Shown: piece by piece, positions 60,715 to 64,000 of the stretch
How the letters are laid out: every line of letters begins with the position of its first letter
Position numbering within the stretch: the first letter of the stretch is position 1
Assembly: GCA_964247055.1 (NCBI GenBank)
Contig: OZ176051.1
Location: 14,942,001 to 15,006,000, forward strand
Length of the DNA stretch: 64,000 nt
Source: Paragordius varius
Lineage: Eukaryota > Nematomorpha
Direction: 5' to 3'
Position numbers and translations under genes: made by a program
Notes under the pieces: model-generated
Databases searched by the model: none
What the model was told of the DNA's origin: nothing
What the model saw: only the letters and a program-made list of their open reading frames with translations

Positions 60715-60933
60715 ATGGTATGTAAGCGAAAGGGCATACCTTATCGTATTTTATATTTTTATATAATGATATGCAAAAATAATAAATGTATTCCAGGAAA
60801 ACTAACTGTTTTGATAATGTGTGATATGAGATGTAGCGTCATACCAAACATAAAATTTAGTAAACGATTGTCAAAAGAGGATCGCATTGAATATATTAAA
60901 AGTCTTGTGAGGTATATTATAAAAATATTTTAG
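60715..60933 (+). other. Conserved block upstream of peptide gene 2, also open as a 72-codon plus-strand frame
   Basis: Homologous to 41,444-41,641. The shared plus-frame motif is ICKNNKCIPGKLTVLI; the rest diverges, ending in a basic tail (RLSKEDRIEYIKSL). It is either a tiny cysteine-bearing product divergent from the peptide gene or conserved upstream DNA. Confidence 0.35.
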
Positions 60934-61239
60934 TTTTAGGGCTTATTTCTTGTTAAGGAAACATGCATTTATAATGAATGAGAAAACTGGCTAGCACGTT
61001 TTGATATCTAACTCATCCTATTAATTTAACACTGCTACTTATATCAGTAACGAATTTAATCTTAAATAATATGGATATAAATATATTGTTATATGACAAT
61101 AAATTACGTATAATATGTTCTCATATTATCGAGACTATAAATTTTTTATAATACAATTACTTAGGTAATCAGTGATGAGTATTAACTTTTAGGGCCTATT
61201 GCTTTCTAAGGACACATATATTTTATTTTAATATGCAAT

Positions 61240-61780
61240 CATCTTGTTATGTTTTTATATATTAATCCTGTTCATAATACAAAAATTAAAATGTTTTAAA
61301 TATATTGAAGGTTTTAAGTTAATAACTATCTAATATAGGAAGGCATCAATGTTTTTTTGAGTAAAAACCCATATTAGCCATTAACACGCAAATAAATATA
61401 TTTTGAGATCGGTACGTTTAAGTCAGTAAAAATAAAGTAAAACTAAGAAACAAATATTTTTCTGGTATGACGGTAAATTTTATAAATATGATTTTAAAAT
61501 ATAATTTTTTCATGTCTTGATGGTAAACAAATATTCCTTATTTTGCGACACTACTATAAGTATATCACGAAAATTAAGGTTTAAAAATGATCCTTTTTTG
61601 AATATCTTATTTATACGTTTTGGCTTTATCTTTAATTGTAATTAACTTACATAATTCCTTATTTCGTTGACGGTGTAATTATACTGACAAAGAAACTAAA
61701 AAAGAAATATTTTTAAAGATAATTAATATGAAACTCATTATTTAAGGTCCAAAGGGAATAAGGATCTAACTGTTAATATA
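61240..61780. other. Gene-free AT-rich stretch
   Basis: Nothing supportable was found. Confidence 0.4.
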
Positions 61781-62307
61781 TATGATTTCCATATCAATAC
61801 TGTAATTGATTGGTGTCCTTGATTGGTCTCCTTAAACAATTCAAGGTCCTTTGACTTTTTTGTTTTGTTTTTAACTTTAATCAATCAAATCGTAAATAAT
61901 TCATCTATTTTATTGTTTTTAACCTATTTTCTATAATTTAACATAAATTTTAAATTAATATCAACCTTTAATCTCTGTGAAACCGTATATCTTTATTAAT
62001 TTATAATAATTTTGAATATTTATAAGATTTTAAAGAGAGAAAAATATATAAGTTTTGTGGGTTATTAATTAATTTTCATTAAAAACATCTAAGAGTCAAT
62101 AATTTCGTTCATTTGAAAAAAATAGTTTAAAAAAAAGTGGTTTTTCAATAAAAAATTATTTTTAAATGAATAAATATATAAAAATAAAGAAAATTAGGTT
62201 AAAAAATAATAAAATACATGCAAAAATTATGGTTAAATATTTTAAGGACCAGCTTGAACGTCCAAGGACTAATTGGAATTGAATCTCTTGAATTGTAAAT
62301 GGTATAA
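61781..62307. mobile_element. Foldback MITE, degraded relative of the 32-kb element
   Basis: The core repeats the 32-kb core nearly word for word (CTTTGACTTTTTTGTTTTGT, AATCAAATCGTAAATAATTC). The arms keep only one or two decayed units (GTCCTTGATTGG; AAGGACCAGCTTGAACGTCC). The right end is TTGTAAATGGTATA and the left end is poorly kept. Confidence 0.75.
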
Positions 62308-62309
62308 TA

Positions 62310-63060
62310 CCTATTTAGAATAAATTATGGAAAAATTAAATTTAAGAATTAAATATATTTTATTTTTTCTTTTGCCTAATTTCCTATATTTACTGTAAAC
62401 AAATTAATTTTAACAAATGAGAAAATGTTATACATTGATCCTTTAGTCATCTATTTCGGGAAATATCAAAGTACCTTAATATCTTTGATCGATATATACC
62501 TAAATAGGGGACGTGTTGGCCTGTTGAATTAATTAAGCCTTATTATTATATAAACTTAGATTCTAAGCAATAATTTTCTTAGAATAATATTTTATTATTT
62601 GATTAATAACAAAACATCGCCGGGTAGTATAATTAAATAAATAATCATTTATATATATTATCTATAAAGCGCAATCCATGTTTATAATTTATCAAATATA
62701 TCCAAATAGTTATTAAATTAAGTGCATTTGCATTTAAATCAGCCCCTTCTAAAGAAAATAAATGTCAAGTAATGGAAAAAGTATCTTTGTATGTTGCTTC
62801 AACTTTCAACATTTCTTATTAAAAATCTTGTAAGAAGCACATATCCAAATATTTCGCAAAAGATAATTTATTTTATTTACACTCAGGTTTTTATTTAATT
62901 AAAAAATTATTTTAAATCACCATATTAAAATAAATTGGAACATATATTTTTTGAATTATGGTGTATTTCTGATGTAGCTTAAAAGAATAAAATTTGGTGG
63001 TAAAAAATGTAATTTAATATATCAAGAATTCTTAAACCAAAATATAGGAATGTTGCTAGA
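62310..63060. other. Gene-free AT-rich stretch
   Basis: Nothing supportable was found. Confidence 0.4.
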
Positions 63061-63062
63061 AA

Positions 63063-63345
63063 TCAATTTTGTAAACTCCGTTCTTGTTTTAGTGGCCGTT
63101 TCCATGAAATATTTTCTCTCAGAAATATCGAACAACTCATTTTAAATCCAAACTTTTGTTGATAAAAAAAAGAACATTCCAATACCGGATCAGCATCATA
63201 CCTCTTCTTCACAAATCGCAAAACGAACACAAAAGAAACTAAATGTTTTTCATAGCAAAGTAATTCATCCAATAAAACGAAATAGTCCAAGAAAGAGTGG
63301 GAGCCCGGTTGGTCAAACTGCTGCATTAATTGGGGGTAAAAAATA
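63063..63345. other. Possible exon, strand unresolved
   Basis: A less AT-rich island open in two frames. Minus: 87 codons (63,326-63,063) with FLDYFVLLDELLCYEKHLVS and a Lys/Arg-rich end. Plus: about 66 codons after a stop near 63,143, reading HTSSSQIAKRTQKKLNVFHS and SPRKSGSPVGQTAALIGGKK, with a GTAAAA donor at its end. A good acceptor (TTTTCTCTCAG) lies near 63,121 on the plus strand but is not in phase with that frame. No homologue is recognised on either strand. Confidence 0.25.
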
Positions 63346-64000
63346 ATTATTAGCTAAAGTAATAGTACAATTAGTTTACCGTAAAAACAATAATTATATT
63401 TTATTTAGCTGATAGACCAAAATACAGACCAGATCGAAAATGGTAAAATTTACAAAATTAATATAAAACTCAATCATAATTTTAGTTATTAAATTTTCAA
63501 AATAATCTAGCCCGGAAATCGTGGATTGATACGGTAGAACTAAACAAGATATTATATTAAAAATTATCAGCTGATATTATATTATATAAATATGATAATG
63601 ATAGGAATGTATCATTTAAAAGCAGGTTGTAATTTTTATAAATAATATTTTAATACTATTAGATACTATGATAATTTTTAATATATTTAGCTCTATTCAA
63701 CTAATACATAAATCAATTTATTCATTCTAAACTTTATATATTACTAAGGGGCAGAGAATGTGATGTATGAAGCCGAAAATTTAGTTACTAGTAAGTTTTT
63801 TTAAATTACTAATATTCTAGACACTGAGATCATAATATACAGAGTAGAAGCAAACATATAAGACTCATAATTTTCTAGGATAAGAATACTTTTAAAATTA
63901 TGAATTTTGACTGGCAAAATATGGAGTATAGATGTATATTGGTGAGAGACTTTATTCAACTATCATTGTTTAAAAGATACCAGTCTTTTTTTTAAATTTA
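63346..64000. other. Gene-free AT-rich end of window
   Basis: Nothing supportable was found. Confidence 0.4.

Overview
This window is very AT-rich, intron-containing nuclear DNA of an animal, most likely an arthropod. The support is a TRPN (nompC)-like ankyrin gene start, a peptide-receptor-like GPCR, a secreted leucine-rich-repeat (LRR) protein with short introns, and a mixture of RTE LINE, hAT, piggyBac-type and Ty3/gypsy remains. Nothing bacterial (operons, tRNA/rRNA genes, CRISPR) was seen. The species cannot be named from the sequence.

Positions 1 to about 29,030 form a head-to-tail array of an 11.5-kb unit: unit 1 (1-11,512, cut by the window start), unit 2 (11,513-23,091) and a partial unit 3 (23,092 to about 29,030). 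Each complete unit carries, on the minus strand, an LRR gene of about 890 codons. It also carries a 3.5-kb gene-free block with an older internal duplication and a 577-bp piggyBac-type MITE, and a broken Ty3/gypsy fossil. The copies are almost identical. The array stops inside the gypsy fossil, where the last copy suddenly becomes more diverged, as expected if unequal exchange between two gypsy copies made the array.

From 29 to 38 kb the DNA is a graveyard of mobile elements: a LINE scrap, a MITE whose arms are inverted arrays of a 20-21-bp repeat, and an old hAT transposon (33,033-36,445) with at least two smaller elements and a minisatellite inside it. A rhodopsin-like GPCR lies at 38,612-39,864. 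Two related short secreted-peptide genes, each with a conserved upstream block and a TATA-like box, lie at 41.2-41.4 and 60.4-60.6 kb. At 43.8-45.1, 54.7-55.5 and 58.9-59.7 kb there are copies of an unclassified repeat. An RTE LINE (48.7-51.6 kb) sits between two inverted ends of another DNA transposon. A first exon of a second GPCR-like gene is at 53.5-53.8 kb, and the first four exons of a TRPN-like channel gene are at 57.3-58.5 kb.

The genes do not form an obvious pathway. The clearest biological themes are recent amplification of a secreted LRR gene and duplication of a tiny secreted-peptide gene. The frame interruptions in the LRR and GPCR genes are nearly all one base short and fall in homopolymer runs, so assembly error is a serious alternative to gene decay.
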